A stretch of 64,000 nucleotides of DNA from Macrotrachela quadricornifera (Eukaryota > Rotifera > Eurotatoria > Philodinida > Philodinidae). Shown in pieces: positions 47,480-60,700 of this stretch; position 1 is the stretch's first letter; each line of letters starts with the position of its first letter. The position numbers were made by a program, and so were the translations under genes. The stretch lies in contig JAJEKB010020522.1 of NCBI GenBank assembly GCA_022393335.1, positions 75,890 through 139,889 of the forward strand, in the 5' to 3' direction. The notes below the pieces were generated by a model, which saw nothing but the letters and a program-made list of their open reading frames with translations, had not been told where the DNA came from and did no database searches.

Positions 47480-49137
47480 ATGTGGCGTCAAAGAACAAAT
47501 GAAATTGTTGATTGGATTTGCATAATAATGCTTATTCTTGGTACACTTGGAAATACTCTTGGACTTATTGTATTTTCATCACGAAAATTTCGTCAAACAA
47601 CTTATGGTCGTTTAGCAATAGCATCATTGATTATAAATCTTTTATGTGTATTTCGTTATTCATCATTATTACATTCACATACTCGTCGTTGGATAACATA
47701 TAAAGTTGGTCAATCATGGTTTACTTGTAAATTATATAGATTTTCATCTTGTTTACGTATTTTATCAGCTTTTGTTATTGTGGCTTGGACATATGAACGT
47801 TTTACTTATGTTACAATTAATTATAGTTATTTTACAAATCATCCATCTTATAAAAGATATAAATTTTATTTTATGATATTTATTTCTTTATTTATTATTG
47901 GTATTCTTACTGGACCAACTGTTTATTTTTATCAACCACGATTAAAATATTTAAATAATCATCAGACAATATCACAACAAATAACAAGAACAAATATTTC
48001 GTTTAGGTATTAATATCAATAAAGATTATAAAGAAATATAAACGGAAAAAAAAAATATATATATTCTTGAATGTTTATTCTTATGTTTAATAGAGCATTT
48101 TTTTATATTAAAAAGTTCATATTAAACTATACTTTACTTTTAAGTAGTATGATCTATTCTACTAAAGTATTTTATAATTAACAAATAATGACCTATATGA
48201 ATAAATAACATTTAAGGACATTTATGAAAGAAATATTATAGAACTGATAAAGTCAAGATAAATCAACCTTTCATGCAAAATAATATATAATGAAATAGAA
48301 ATGATAAAAATTATTTTCATACATTTTTATATACTAAAAAAAAAACTTCTATAATCAATAGATTGATTAATAATTATAATTCTTATCGTTTTATTTTTTA
48401 GTTTATCAAATACTTCATATGAAGAAGAATATTTACAAAAAATAAATGATTCAACAAATAATCATTTATATCGATCAATATGTGATTTAAATGAACCAAT
48501 ATCATCATCATGGCGTGCATTTTTAAATGATGTTCATTTTGGTTTAAATTATACAACATTACGTTCAATATTTTCTGAAATAATTCCATCATTACTTGTT
48601 ATTTTATTTGATATTGGAATAATAATTCATGTTTTACAATCAACAACTTCTATATCATTAAATGGTCCATCAACAAGTGCTCGTCCAAGTTATCGTGGAT
48701 CATTTCAAGGTAAAGAAGGTATTGATGGTTTAATGGTACATAATCGTCCACGTACATCATGGATGAATATTGTATTAATATTACATTCAGTTCTTTTTTG
48801 TTTTTCATCATTAACAGCAACAATTGTTCATTGGTCAACATCAAATATACTTTTATCATATTGGACAAGTGTTGTCATATTAGCTAATTGTTCATTAAAT
48901 TTTTATGTTTATTGTTTAAGTGGAAAATCATTTCGTAATGAAATACGAAAATTATTTTATCGTTATTTTCAATTATATTGTGTTGGAAAATTGATGAATT
49001 TATTTCGGACAAAATCACAACGAGAAGATGTTGCACAAGTTGTTCGAATGCGTTTAGTTCGACATAGAAGTACTATTATACCACCACAATCTATTGCACA
49101 TTTACGTGGAACATCTTTTGCTTTTACATATAATTAA
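47480..49137 (+). CDS. Peptide-type rhodopsin-like GPCR, two exons
   Basis: Exon 1 is 47480-48006 and exon 2 is 48402-49137. The 395-nt phase-2 intron has GTATTA..TTTTAG borders, giving 420 aa. TM1 holds LGTLGNTLGLIVFSSRKFR. TM3 ends YERFTYV (DRY replaced by ERF). Cys in WFTCKLYRF and in SICDLNE can form the class A disulphide. N-glycosylation sites NIS and NDS lie in extracellular loop 2. Intracellular loop 3 is long (about 60 residues, Ser/Arg rich). TM7 reads NCSLNFYVYCLSGKSFRNEI, the form NxxxNFxxYCxSGxxFR found in FMRFamide/myosuppressin-type and related neuropeptide receptors, in place of NPxxY. I infer a neuropeptide receptor; the ligand is not known. It is the least divergent GPCR in the window. 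Confidence 0.88.
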
Positions 49138-49417
49138 AAGTTTTTTTTTTATTTTTACAATTTCTATTTGAGAATGATTATACAATTAGATGTGACAACA
49201 CGATCTTATTTTTTTTGGTTGTTGTTGTTGTTGTTGTTTTTTATTTTTAATTCTGATAAATGAATTAATTTAACTAGAAAAGATAATCTTAACAAAATAT
49301 TTAATATCGATTTTAATTTGATTAAAATAATGTTTATTTTAAAAAATAATAGAATCATACTAAAAAGAAAATAGTCATGTCACATTAAAGATATAAACTG
49401 TTTTTTTTAATAAATAA

Positions 49418-49987
49418 TTATTTATTGGTTTTTTCTTTATCACCAGAACCTTTTTGTATAATTTCAATCCAATATCCATCAGGATCTAAAATGAATGCAA
49501 TATGTCTCATTTGACCATCTTCAGGTCGTTTTTTAAATCGAACATTTAATGCAGTAAAACGATCACAAGCTTTATGAAGATCATCAACAAATACACAAAT
49601 ATGTCCAAATCCTTTATGTTCAGCTTCATTACCAGATTTATAACCTTCAAAATTACTTGAAGGTAATTCTGTACCCCAATTATGACATAATTCAAGAACA
49701 CCTTGTTGTTGCCATAACCAATTCATTAATTGTTCATGATTATCTTTATTTGGTACTTCAGATTGTGGATAACATAAAAAATAATTTGTAAATTTACCAG
49801 CAGGCATTGACATAATACGAACAAGAGTCATTCCAAGAATACGTGTATAAAAATCAAGTGATACACGAGCATCTTTGATTCGAATCATTGTATGTGAAAA
49901 GCCATATGATGATGTTGTTGTATCTAATGGACCTGTTGGAAGAGTATGTGGTTCAGGTGGTTGATAATCGTCGGGAAGACTCGACAT
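49418..49987 (-). CDS. GLO1: Glyoxalase I (lactoylglutathione lyase)
   Basis: A single exon of 189 codons from the Met of MSSLPDDYQPPE, chosen over an in-frame upstream Met at 50005 that adds only MLLKKK. The enzyme isomerises the hemithioacetal of methylglyoxal and glutathione to S-lactoylglutathione in the cytosol. Two VOC (beta-alpha-beta-beta-beta) modules are present. Metal ligands are visible: His in FSHTMIRIKD (the His form, as in yeast and bacteria, where human has Gln), Glu in GVLELCHNWGTE, His in GFGHICVFVDD and Glu in DPDGYWIEII. Other signatures are LDFYTRILGMTL and RPEDGQMRHIAFI. Nothing suggests loss of function. Lack of introns is notable but not unusual for a short bdelloid gene. 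A dead methylglyoxal synthase lies 21 kb away. Confidence 0.95.
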   Translation of the reverse strand: MSSLPDDYQPPEPHTLPTGPLDTTTSSYGFSHTMIRIKDARVSLDFYTRILGMTLVRIMSMPAGKFTNYFLCYPQSEVPNKDNHEQLMNWLWQQQGVLELCHNWGTELPSSNFEGYKSGNEAEHKGFGHICVFVDDLHKACDRFTALNVRFKKRPEDGQMRHIAFILDPDGYWIEIIQKGSGDKEKTNK

Positions 49988-51680
49988 TTTTTTTTTCAAT
50001 AACACCTAATCTCTTCAAAAATAAAATGATAAAAATAAAATACTATGGAAGTAAATAAAGATTGGATAAAGAAAGATGACGAGTCTCTTTATCTATTGGA
50101 AAAAGTACTATTCTCTTATTTGAATAAAATTAATAAAAAATAATTTCATTAGTACAATTAAAGAAATGTTTTTTAATATTATTTTATCTGCATAATAATA
50201 ATTTTCAAATGAAGAGATGTCTCTGTAGGACAGTACCTATATTCTACGGAAAAAAAATAAATAATGAAAGAATTTCTTTTAAATGTAAATTCAAATACAA
50301 TATTTATGTCAATTACAAAATGATCAATCATTAGACATCCTGTAACTTGTACTCATTAACCTCTTGACTGTTAAGTTTTATCTCTTAACCTGAATTTTCT
50401 AGAGTTGTTAGCCATACTGTTCGCAAAACAATGTGTATATCATGCCAATCAAAGTAGTTTACAACGATAATGTATGCATTGAAGGTATCAATTGAAGATC
50501 TGCAAAACTATATAGGATGGGTTTTTATCTGCTCTTTGCCTTGTTCTTATCAAAATTTATTCAAAAAATACCCAACCATCTCTTTTTTAAAATAGGCATT
50601 AATAAGCTTTTTGGGAAATAACTTTTATAAATTCACAGATACTTAAGAACTAGTAGATCGGACCAGTCAGTGCAGATTGTTAGAGTCAATTCATAACATA
50701 CAAAGTAAATAGAGTTGACCCTAAAATTCAGTTGTCTCAGATGATAAATGAATGACTTTGATTATGTATCATAAGAGACAATTCATTAATGATTCTGTCA
50801 GAATTTTGTCCTTCATATGTAATCATATCATAAATCAAGGTTCATAAACAAAAAACTACCAAAGATTGTAAAATTGCTATATTTTATCCGTTTACTATTC
50901 TATACGAATCGGTTTATACATGCTCGCTTGATGAATAGAATCGGTAAAAGTATATAATGCGCGAGTTAAAACCTGAATGCTTCAAGATTTATTCGACATC
51001 AAATTTGGAATCGTAGTTTCAGTTCTAGATAGAAAATATGAAGTACAAACTGCAAGATCTTAAACGGGATTAAAATGATTGGTAAAGAATCGTTTGCATA
51101 TACAAAAACTAAAAAGAATAAAAGAACTTAAAAAATAATATGGTATGATTCACTTCTTAATTCTCATTTTTTGAGATTGCTTGACTCTGTAACAATAATG
51201 TAGAGAAAATATTTATTCATTCTTTATATACATATGTATTTCGTAAAGTCAACCAATAAATTTTATCATTTTATTGAAATTCTTTCATACAAATACTATC
51301 GGATAATAAACGAAGAAATTATTTTTGAATTTGAATTCGTGTTGAAAAAGTTATTCTACTACGAAATAAATAAAAAAAGAATCTTGAAAAACAACTTTGA
51401 ATATAAATGAATAATTCTTTCGTTATATCATAGGACATAACAGTTATATGTTAAATTGTCTTTTTCTGATTCTTTTGTTAGTCTCTTACACGTTACTATT
51501 ATTCGTTTTCTTTCATTTCTTTGTGACAACGTGAACGAGGAAAATCAATGCGCATTCAAATAATCTATATAGTATGATTGTATGTCTATTTCAAAAGAAA
51601 TTATTGTAAATATTAAATTGAAAAATATGATATTTAATGTATAACAGATCATAAGAATCTATAATATATCTTATTTTTAG
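49988..51680. other. Intergenic, no gene recognised
   Basis: AT-rich sequence between the divergent glyoxalase I gene and the gene at 51.7 kb. No conserved coding stretch is seen. A TTATTTTTAG immediately before 51681 may be a splice acceptor belonging to the next gene. Confidence 0.45.
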
Positions 51681-52527
51681 ATGGTATCATTATTTTCGTC
51701 TCTATGTCCTGTAAAACAATATACAGTTGAACGTTCGTTTGTTCCTTTAATTGCTTCATCTGAAACATTTATTATCAGTTATGATGAACATCCTCAACCA
51801 TTAATCCGTTTATTCAACAGTAGTTGTTCTCAAGTAATGTGTCTTTATCTTCCATCGTTGTTGGTTGATATGTGTTATTCATCTGATATGGATTCATTTA
51901 TTTTTCTTACAACAACATGTCTTTATAAATTAAATCCATCGATAGGAATAATTCAATTAATAGATGATTATCATTTATTAAAAGAAAATCGTTCAATGTC
52001 ATCTATTTGTTCAACAAATGATCAACGTTTATTTATTTTATATCGTTTTGGTGAATATTTAGATACATATCCAAAAGGAAAACGTATTTGGAAACGACGA
52101 CATTTATGTGATTCAGTAACAGAAGATATTGCTTTAATTCGATCATCAAACGGTAAGGTAGATTTGTTCTTTTTTTTAAATATTATTTTTTTTAGATGAA
52201 TCATTTATTCTTGGTTTACTTATTGTTGAATGGGATGGAATATGGCGTGTTGATATATTTTCATCATCAGTACATAAACTTTATACAGGATTTCGTTTTA
52301 CTGGATGGACACGTGATACATGGCTTTCAGAATGGTCTCCTCATAATTCTTGGTTTGTTGGAAGCACACATCGATTAATGATTGATTCAAAAGGACAACC
52401 AATTAACATTCAAACAAATCAATTAGATTCTGATATAAATAATATAACTTGGATGATGAGCACTAATAATAATAAAACTAAAATGATTGTTATAAAAAAA
52501 CAAAAACTTCTTACTTTTTTTAAATAA
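51681..52527 (+). CDS. Two-exon protein of unknown function, possible beta-propeller-like repeats
   Basis: Exon 1 is 51681-52152 and exon 2 is 52196-52527. The intron is only 43 nt (GTAAGG..TTTTAG, phase 1), giving 267 aa. I do not recognise the family. The sequence is rich in beta-strand-like patterns with spaced Trp and Asp-Gly turns (VEWDGIWRVDIFSSSV, GFRFTGWTRDTWLSEW, HNSWFVGSTHRLMIDSKGQP), like the blades of a propeller. In exon 1, FILYRFGEYLDTYPKGKRIW may be another blade. There is no signal peptide or membrane helix. The first ATG directly follows TTATTTTTAG, so a further 5' exon may exist and the protein may be longer at its N-terminus. Confidence 0.65.
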
Positions 52528-52825
52528 TTAGTTTTTTTCTATTATTTATTTCGTGAAAAAATAAATGAAAAGATCAATTGAAAAAAAAACATTAAGTTAT
52601 ACATATATAATTTTTTTAAATAAATTATAAATGCAGGAAGAATGTGAATTCTTTATTTTATGATATATTTATGTTCTTAAAAATATTCGATAGACACATG
52701 CACATACAACATATTTATTTAAGTTGACTAAAGAAGAAAGAAAAAAAAAGAAGAATAGTTAGTAATAAGATTTTGAATTGCACACTTTTGTCGGAATGTT
52801 TATGAAAAAAATAAATAAATAAAAG

Positions 52826-53585
52826 TTAATCATGATATTTTCTATTTTCATTAACACCAAATAATTTTTCTCGAATTTCTGGAAGAATTTGATTAAATAT
52901 CATTGAAAGTCGAGCTTCAATTGTATTTGATACTTTGATTTTTCCACCCATTGCATAAAGTTCAACACCACCAGCTCTAAACAATTAGAAAAAAAACAAT
53001 TTGTAAAATAAATAAAAATAAATACTAACGAATCAGCAGCTAAGAAATTTTTATCATCAATAGTAACTTTAATATCTTTTTGTTTTAATTCTTGTTTATA
53101 TTTATTTACAGCTTCAGGAATAAGTTGTTGAACAAGATCATAATCATTTTTACGACATCTAAGAGTAAATTCTTTTTCCGTAAGTAAAAAGAATAGTTGT
53201 ATATTTTGATCGATCTTGTGCTAATATACTCAATTGTTTTCTTGCTTCTTCTTTTAATGTTTGAATATAATTATCACGAGCTTTAAGAATTGAAAGACGA
53301 CTTGCATTTGCTAAATTTGAATGTTGAATTTTTCGTTGTAATTCAATTTGTTTTTCTTTTTTATCATAATATTCAATTATTTTAACACGTTGTTGTGAAA
53401 CTAAACGACTTTTTTCAATATTAATTTCTTCTTCAGCTTTTGCTTCAACTTCTTCAACTTTTTCAGCTGCTTCTTGTTGAATAAATGCATTCATTTGTTG
53501 AATCTATATTTATTATATTTAAATTCATTTTTAATATATAAATATAACAAACCTGTTTAGCAACTTCAGTTTCACTTAAACCCAT
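52826..53585 (-). pseudogene. ATP6V1E1: V-type H+-ATPase subunit E with a frameshifting deletion
   Basis: Three exons: 53585-53553 (MGLSETEVAKQ), 53503-53030 and 52976-52826. Subunit E is part of the peripheral stalk of the V1 sector. The N-terminal helix ([50 protein letters not shown]) is normal. After [11 protein letters not shown] the usual ~12-residue LILQGL.QLLE-type stretch is missing and the frame changes. The correct sequence resumes as [18 protein letters not shown] and continues through AGGVELYAMGGKIKVSNTIE, FNQILPEIREKLFGVNENRK to the stop. Exon 2 is 474 nt, whereas the splice phases require a length leaving two extra bases, which independently confirms the shift. This is either a dead copy, tolerable in a degenerate tetraploid, or an assembly error. 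Confidence 0.85.
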
Positions 53586-56500
53586 TTTCTGATGAGTTGT
53601 CAGTGTAGAAATAATCAAGCTAAATAGATAAGCAAAGAAGATATATTTATAATAAAAATCGTATCAATAAAATGCAAGACACGAAGCTAGATTTTGATTG
53701 GCATCTATTTTCTCAATGAGAGGATTAATTTCTGTACAGATATCGCCACAAGATTTTATCGAAAGTCTAGTAGAAAAATGGTTAATGAAAAAGTGAATTT
53801 TACCCTCTTCAGCTACATTTTAGACAAGAATGTTTCCCATAAAAATAATCTTTAGGAAAAATCTTACATAATAAGATAAAACAAAAATATCTGCTTGAAT
53901 AATTAAACTTTTGATATACAAAAAAATAGATAGTTCTATTTTAGAGGTAGAGAAAATCGAATTAAAAATACATTAATTTTGAGATATTCTATTTACCTCG
54001 ATTGTGTTGATAATTTCTATTTATGTTTTTAATAAATATATGTAGTGTGATTAGTTATATAATTCCGATAAGCTCAGCTTTGAATGATCGTTGAAAAAAT
54101 TCGTACTAGGGAATACTTACGATTGATCAATCATTTTTGAGTTGAGACTATGTGCATTATGTAATCCCTAATTAGCTATCAATACTCTAGAAACATTTCG
54201 GATCAACAGCTTATTGCTGTTGAGATACTACATTTTAATAGTTTTTTTTCTATTAGAATGCGTGATTTGCCTCAAGATTACCATGAAAACTAATTTTGAA
54301 TATTGACTCGAAACTTTGCATAGAGCTGAAATCTAATGACAATCGTTTATTGTTAAAGTTTCAGATGTTTTTTTGTAGCTATCTTCAAATACAGTTATAG
54401 TAAAAGTGTGCGTTTGACATCGCACATGCTACAACATAAAAATTTTTTTTTGATTTAATGAGAAACAGATAGAATAGAGAAAAGAAACACTGAATATATA
54501 CAAAAAAATGAATACATAGTCATTTTCTTTTAGATTCACGCTTAGCATATTATTCATTGCCATCACTATCACTTTCAATAATCTTCAATAATCATCGACT
54601 ATTAATTTTTTCTAAGAAACCCATGTGTTCAACTGCGGTCAAACTGCGGCGTAACTACGATAAAAAATCGCACTTGTAACAGAAGACGCCCAGTCAATAT
54701 CAGCATTTTCTAAATTAATAAAAAGTTAATACGAAATGTATTCCTTTTGTTTGAAATAATCTTGAATTGGAATTGATATTAAATGGTAACTCCTCAGTAG
54801 TGATAATAAATTTGTCTCTACTTTGTTAAATGATATATATTTATATTTCTAGAGTTTAAGTGCATTTAAAATTGAATTAAATTGATCAATACTATTGAAA
54901 GCATGAAGTATATAGAGAAACAATAGTTCATAGTTTAGATCTACTAATTTCCGAATTATAAATGTCACACAATTTTATAGCATTTCGCTACTTATAAAAC
55001 TTGTCTTTCCTTCAAATGAACTGATGTATTAAATAATAAAATTATCACTAAGTTAAAATTAATGTTTTGTTTAACGTTTTCGCAAGGGTCAAATGTATCA
55101 TGACTATTGACACGAAAAACTCGAACTAGGACAGCTTGGGAATTCAATACTACAATCATCAGTATTTGATTCATAATCATTAGATGTGTTCCAACTGAGT
55201 GGATAATACTCAATACAAGAACGTGAAAAATTAGGTTTCCATCTCATTGATTCATCGTCATATTAGTGCATCTAAATGACATTTTTCTATATAATCATTA
55301 TAACATAAGGATCGATAGACTATTTGTTCGAAGTACAATACTTTACATCAATTCATTTTGTCTAGTTGATATTTGATAAGATTTCAATCATGAAAAAGAA
55401 AGTTTTCAAAAAATATCTGATAATGCGTGTGGTTCAAATACATATTGCAGTAACATATTAATCAATACAATTTATAATGTTTTATAACAAGAACAATCGT
55501 GAACTAGGATAAGATAACGAATAGCTCGTTTAAATAAAGACGTAGAGGAAATTTTATCACGAAGAATACAATCAAGTGAACGTAAACATAAACGATGAAA
55601 TATAAATAAATCATATTGATAAGAGTTTACAATGATAACATGAAATTTAAGATAACTATGAAATACCATGTGATATAGATATATTTAGAAAAAGCATGGT
55701 GCAATGATTTTCTTTTAATTACTCCTATTTCCTGAATCATTTAATCTTTGAATGATTTAGATCTTTAATAGCCGTTTTATAGATATTTGTTTTCATATAT
55801 TACTATAAAAAGAAATCTAATGGTATTAAGTCTAGCGACCATAATATTCATAAGATTGATCTGTCTCTTTTAAGCTACTCATCACCAAATTTATTAATCA
55901 GCCAGAAGCGAAATGAGTTCGATAAGTGTACTAAAGCCTTGCTAAAAAATCACTTTGTTTAGTAATACCTGTTCTCTACAAAATCCAATAAAAGTAGCTT
56001 TGAAGCGTATCAAAGTTATTTTGTTGGTTGGTCATTGGATTGTCAATAAAACGATTTACCAAGCAGTTTGCTTAAGATTGCACATCACATAATACGTTTT
56101 CGTGGGTGCATTGCAATTTCACGATGTCAAATAGGAACTTTTGAGTTCAAATACGACAGTTGTTCTTATTAATCTATCAGTTAAAAAATATTAGCTGATA
56201 AAGTTGATTCGGTTAGTAAAGATATATGAAAAAACTTGAGGAAAGAACTTTTGGGACATCCTGTAGTAGATGAATCGAGCTAACAAAAAATTTGAAATAA
56301 ATATTTTAGAAACATGGTTTGTTATTGTTTTCGAAAAAGGATGATACATAAGTAACAGTTTATATTTTATGTCGATTAGTTCAATTTCATATGAAAATTG
56401 TACGATAAAATAGGCATTGAAGACATTGGATTTCCTGACTTCTCATGATTGAAAATGCGTTGATCAGTGTTATTATCTATCAATTGATAATTAATGCTTT

Positions 56501-57727
56501 AGTGTGAAGATAAACAAAAAAAGTCTAGTAAATGGATAAAAGAAAAGTTTTTCATCAGAATTATAAACTTTTGTAGCTGAATATAGGCCACACAGGGCAA
56601 ACTAATGTGGATTTGTGTCTAAATGCGTACTTTTATATAATGTATTCTGATAAAGCTGTTTCAGTGTACTTGCTCGAATACCAGCTGAAAAAGAAAGAGA
56701 AAAATTAATTGAAAAATGATTCACTAGCCATACTAAGTTGACAATCCATGAGTAAAGAGTAATTCAGAAGTAAACGAGATCATTTAGCTGCATTTTCTTT
56801 TTACTTCACAAAAATCATATTTATTTCAGAGAGATAAAAATACATTATAGTCACAAATAATTCGAGAACAAAGAGTACTTGATAATGGAAGTGTAGAAAG
56901 CCGTATCTCCATATCTTTTTATTCGAATTTTATACGTAGTGTTTCATTACCATTTAACATGCATACACATATACCAGTGAATATTTCTTGAAAAATATAT
57001 CACCAATTATTATCTTCTGTCTCATCATCTCTAAATAAGAGATGAATCCGTAGAAGTCAACTTTTCCCATTAACCGGATGAATCAATGTTTTGATCACAA
57101 CAGGTTGAGATACCCATACTCAATACTATATCTTCGTGATTAAACATGTCTGTCTTTTAGAATAGAAATTGTAAGTATATAGTGAGAACGGAATTATATG
57201 AATTTCAAAAGATAAACGAGCCAATTAGGCGAACAAATATTCATGGAGTTATGTCGAACACCAATCAATTCGAATGAGTTATTTCGATTTGAGCAAATAG
57301 TGATCTCGATTAGAACGGGAATATGACAACAGGGTGAACAAAAAAGGAGAATGATTCTATAAAATGATTGTAAATAGTTTAGCTAAACAAAAATTAATCT
57401 TCAAAATTGAAAACAATGGTGGGTCCGATGTTAGACGGGTTAAGTGAGACTGTTTTCGTTAGTTTCAATGACATACATTCATATCTCGATTCAAACCAAG
57501 TTAATCGTTATTTAAAAGATTTGATCGAAACTTGCACCAATATAGGTTCATTCTGCGTTATACATGGAACAATACTTTCACGTTGATCTTTAATTAAAAA
57601 ATTCTTGCAAAAATATTTTAAAAGGTATATTACTTAATGCATATATATATATATATGATTTATTTTAATTATACACATATGGAAAAAGAAAAAAAACAGT
57701 AAATGTACATACAAAACTAATTTATAG
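53586..57727. other. Gene-poor AT-rich interval
   Basis: About 4.1 kb without supported genes. A 65-codon minus-strand frame at 55472-55669 (containing FHRLCLRSLDCILRDKISST) could be a decayed coding fragment, but I do not recognise it. A TATATATATATA run lies near 57645. No repeats or RNA genes were recognised. Confidence 0.45.
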
Positions 57728-60700
57728 TCATATTATTTTAAATTGACATTTTATATTTTGTACATTATTATCATCATTATCACTGTCTATGATTCGTAGT
57801 TGATGACGATTTTTCATTATTTTTAATTGTCTTTTTAATTTTTTATTCTTTTTTTTTAAAATTTGAATTTCACCTTTTAAATTATTTATTTCTAATTTTT
57901 GTTCATTTAGCTGCTGTTGTAGATCGTTCACGATACGCATTATCTACAATATTAGATGAAATTTTTATCAATAAGAAGCGTTTGATACTATATAAAACAC
58001 AATATATAAGATTTATTTCTTTGAAATTTTTTTAAAGACGTCCTTTATGAATTTCTTAATAAAAACTAGAGAGAAAAGGTTTTAAAACACTTTTTCTTTT
58101 TCTACGTATTTTTTCGTTACTTTGCCATTAGAAAATAGTAGATAATGATTTCGATAATATTCAGAGAGCTACAAAGCTAGGATAAAAATGTTATTTTGAG
58201 TTGATTTATGTGAAGTTTTATTAAATAAACCATTTTACTATATCAGAATAAAAATTTAAGCCACTTTCAGCCTCTTATCAAATTTTCAACATTAAATAAC
58301 TATATTAAAGTCTTTTATATACGTATCATACGTTAATCGATGGAGAATGGAATAAAGTATATGTTGATAAAAATACTGTTTGAATATTATTAGTTTTCAT
58401 TAATTAATAACAATTATTCTTAATTAATATTATGTTAATAAATATTAAATAAAATTCGTTTTGATTCTCAACTTTCAAGTATATTATTAGAAAGAACATT
58501 AAAAATTGAACAAAATGATTGATTTTAGTAATATTTTCATAGGATAATAAGCGATGTAGTAAAATTTATTAGTATACTGTAGTGATATTTTACTTTGATT
58601 GAACTCTAAGATGCAACTTAAAAACTTAGATTTTAGTGTATTTCATAGATTAGACTCCATACTTTTAAATAAGACCTGGCTGTGTCTTTTATAGCGTGCT
58701 GCGGAGTTCGCATAACAATTTTAATTTTCATAACGGATTTCAGTGACATTTTCAGCTATTTTCTTGTTCTTTTTTTTGGGTAAAATGGTTTATGAAACTA
58801 AAATTATTGTACTGATCCACAGCGCACTATAAAGAACATAGTCAGGTCTTATTTAAAAGTACGGAGTCTACTCTATAAAATGCACTAAAATCTAAGTTTT
58901 TAAGTTGCATCTTAGAGTTCAATCAAAGTAAAATATCAGTATAGTATACTAATAAATTTTACTATATCGCTTATTATCCAATGAAAATATTGCTAAAATC
59001 AATCATTTTGTTCAATTTTTAATGCTCTTTCTAGTAATATACTCAAAAGTTGAGAATTAAAGCAACGTTTATTTAATATCTATTAATATAGTATTAATTA
59101 TGGATAATGATTATTAATTAATAATAACTAATAATAATCAAACAGTATTTTTATCAACATATACTTTATTCCATTCCTCATCGATTGACGTATGGTACGT
59201 ATATGAAAGAGTTTAATATAGTTATTTAATGTTGAAAAATTGATAAGAGGCTGAAAATGCCTTAAATTTTTTTTTCTGATGTAGTAAAATGGTTCATTTA
59301 ATAAAACTTCACATAAATTAATTCAAAATAACATTTTTATTCTAGCTTTATAGCTCTCTCTGAGTATTATCAAAATCACTATCTGCTATTTTCTAAAGAC
59401 AAAGTAACGAAGAAATATGCAGAAAAAGAAAAATCAAAAACTACTGATATCTACTCTTACTGGTTCCTTGTGCGAATAGATATAGATAAATTACTTTTCA
59501 AACAAAACGCTTCTGACAGTTTAGAAAAATAAAAAGCGTGACACGACATTTCCGCGCACACGTTAAGTGAGGGTGAGGGCGCCGCGGAAGTGTCGTTTAT
59601 ACGTTACGCGCGGAAATGTCGTGTAACCATAAAAATTCTATGCTGTTAAGACTGAGTATTCCATCCAACGAATATTTTATATTCGTATAAGAGAAAAACA
59701 GTTTTTTGTCTACTAACTCTATGACCACACTTGAATCTAGAACTTTTATTTTAGCTGTGTTTTTTCCTGTCTTGAAAAAAATGCTCTTGTAACTTTAAAG
59801 GGTTAAAAGCTCGGGTCTTATTATGTAGATGCCGTACAAGTGTTGGCTTACATTTTGATTATGTTCCTTTTCTTGTTCGTACAATTGTTTATAATCAGCT
59901 GTCTAAACACAAAAAAATGAAATAAATCGACGAGTTTATTTTTTAAATTTAAAAAAGTGATGCAAAAATGATATACTTAGTAAATACCATATCGTTTACT
60001 AGTTTTTTGAAACAACGATTTATTTTCATTATTATACATGGATATTTATTTAGTGTAAGTCCGGAAGTGGGTACAAACTCAGTCGACGTAATCGCAATTT
60101 AACGCAGTATAGATATTTTAACGAATAATTTTTCAATAATCTCCTGCATACAATGGACATTCAAATGCTTCGTCATTTCTAAGTGCTAAAATAACATGTG
60201 TATTATAATTTTGTTTCTTTTTGAACTCATATATGATCACTGTTACAATGTTCTTATAACGGCAAAAAAAATTGTTTTGGTAGTCAGAATATTCTACACA
60301 ACTTTTCCACGTCTTTTCGCTTTGATATTTTCTTTTCTCAGATTTTTCACATTATCTACTATTTTCTAAAGACAAAGTAACGAAAAAATATACAGAAAAA
60401 GAAAAATCAAAAACTACTGATATCTACTCTTACTGGTTCCTTATGCCAATAGATATAGATAAATTACTTTTCAAACAAAACGTTTCTGACACAGTTTAGA
60501 AAAATAAAAAGTCTACGCTGCTAAGACCAAGTATTCCATTCAACGAATATTTTATATTCTATAAGAGAAAAAAGTTTCCTTTTTAACATCGTTATCATCA
60601 TAATATGGGGCTAGAATCTTGTTTTTATTTGGTTTTGTCTTTGTTTTGAAAAAAATAGACTCCTGGTTTAAAGAGATAAAACTCGCGTCGAATAACATGA

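Noticed and set aside
48398..48868. Minus-strand frames over the second GPCR exon
   Set aside because: They are antisense shadows of a coding exon confirmed by splice phase and conserved TM7.
58085..59440. Considered as an assembled haplotype collapse artefact
   Set aside because: Not excluded, but the arms differ by many scattered substitutions and small indels, which fits an old palindrome better than a sequencing artefact.
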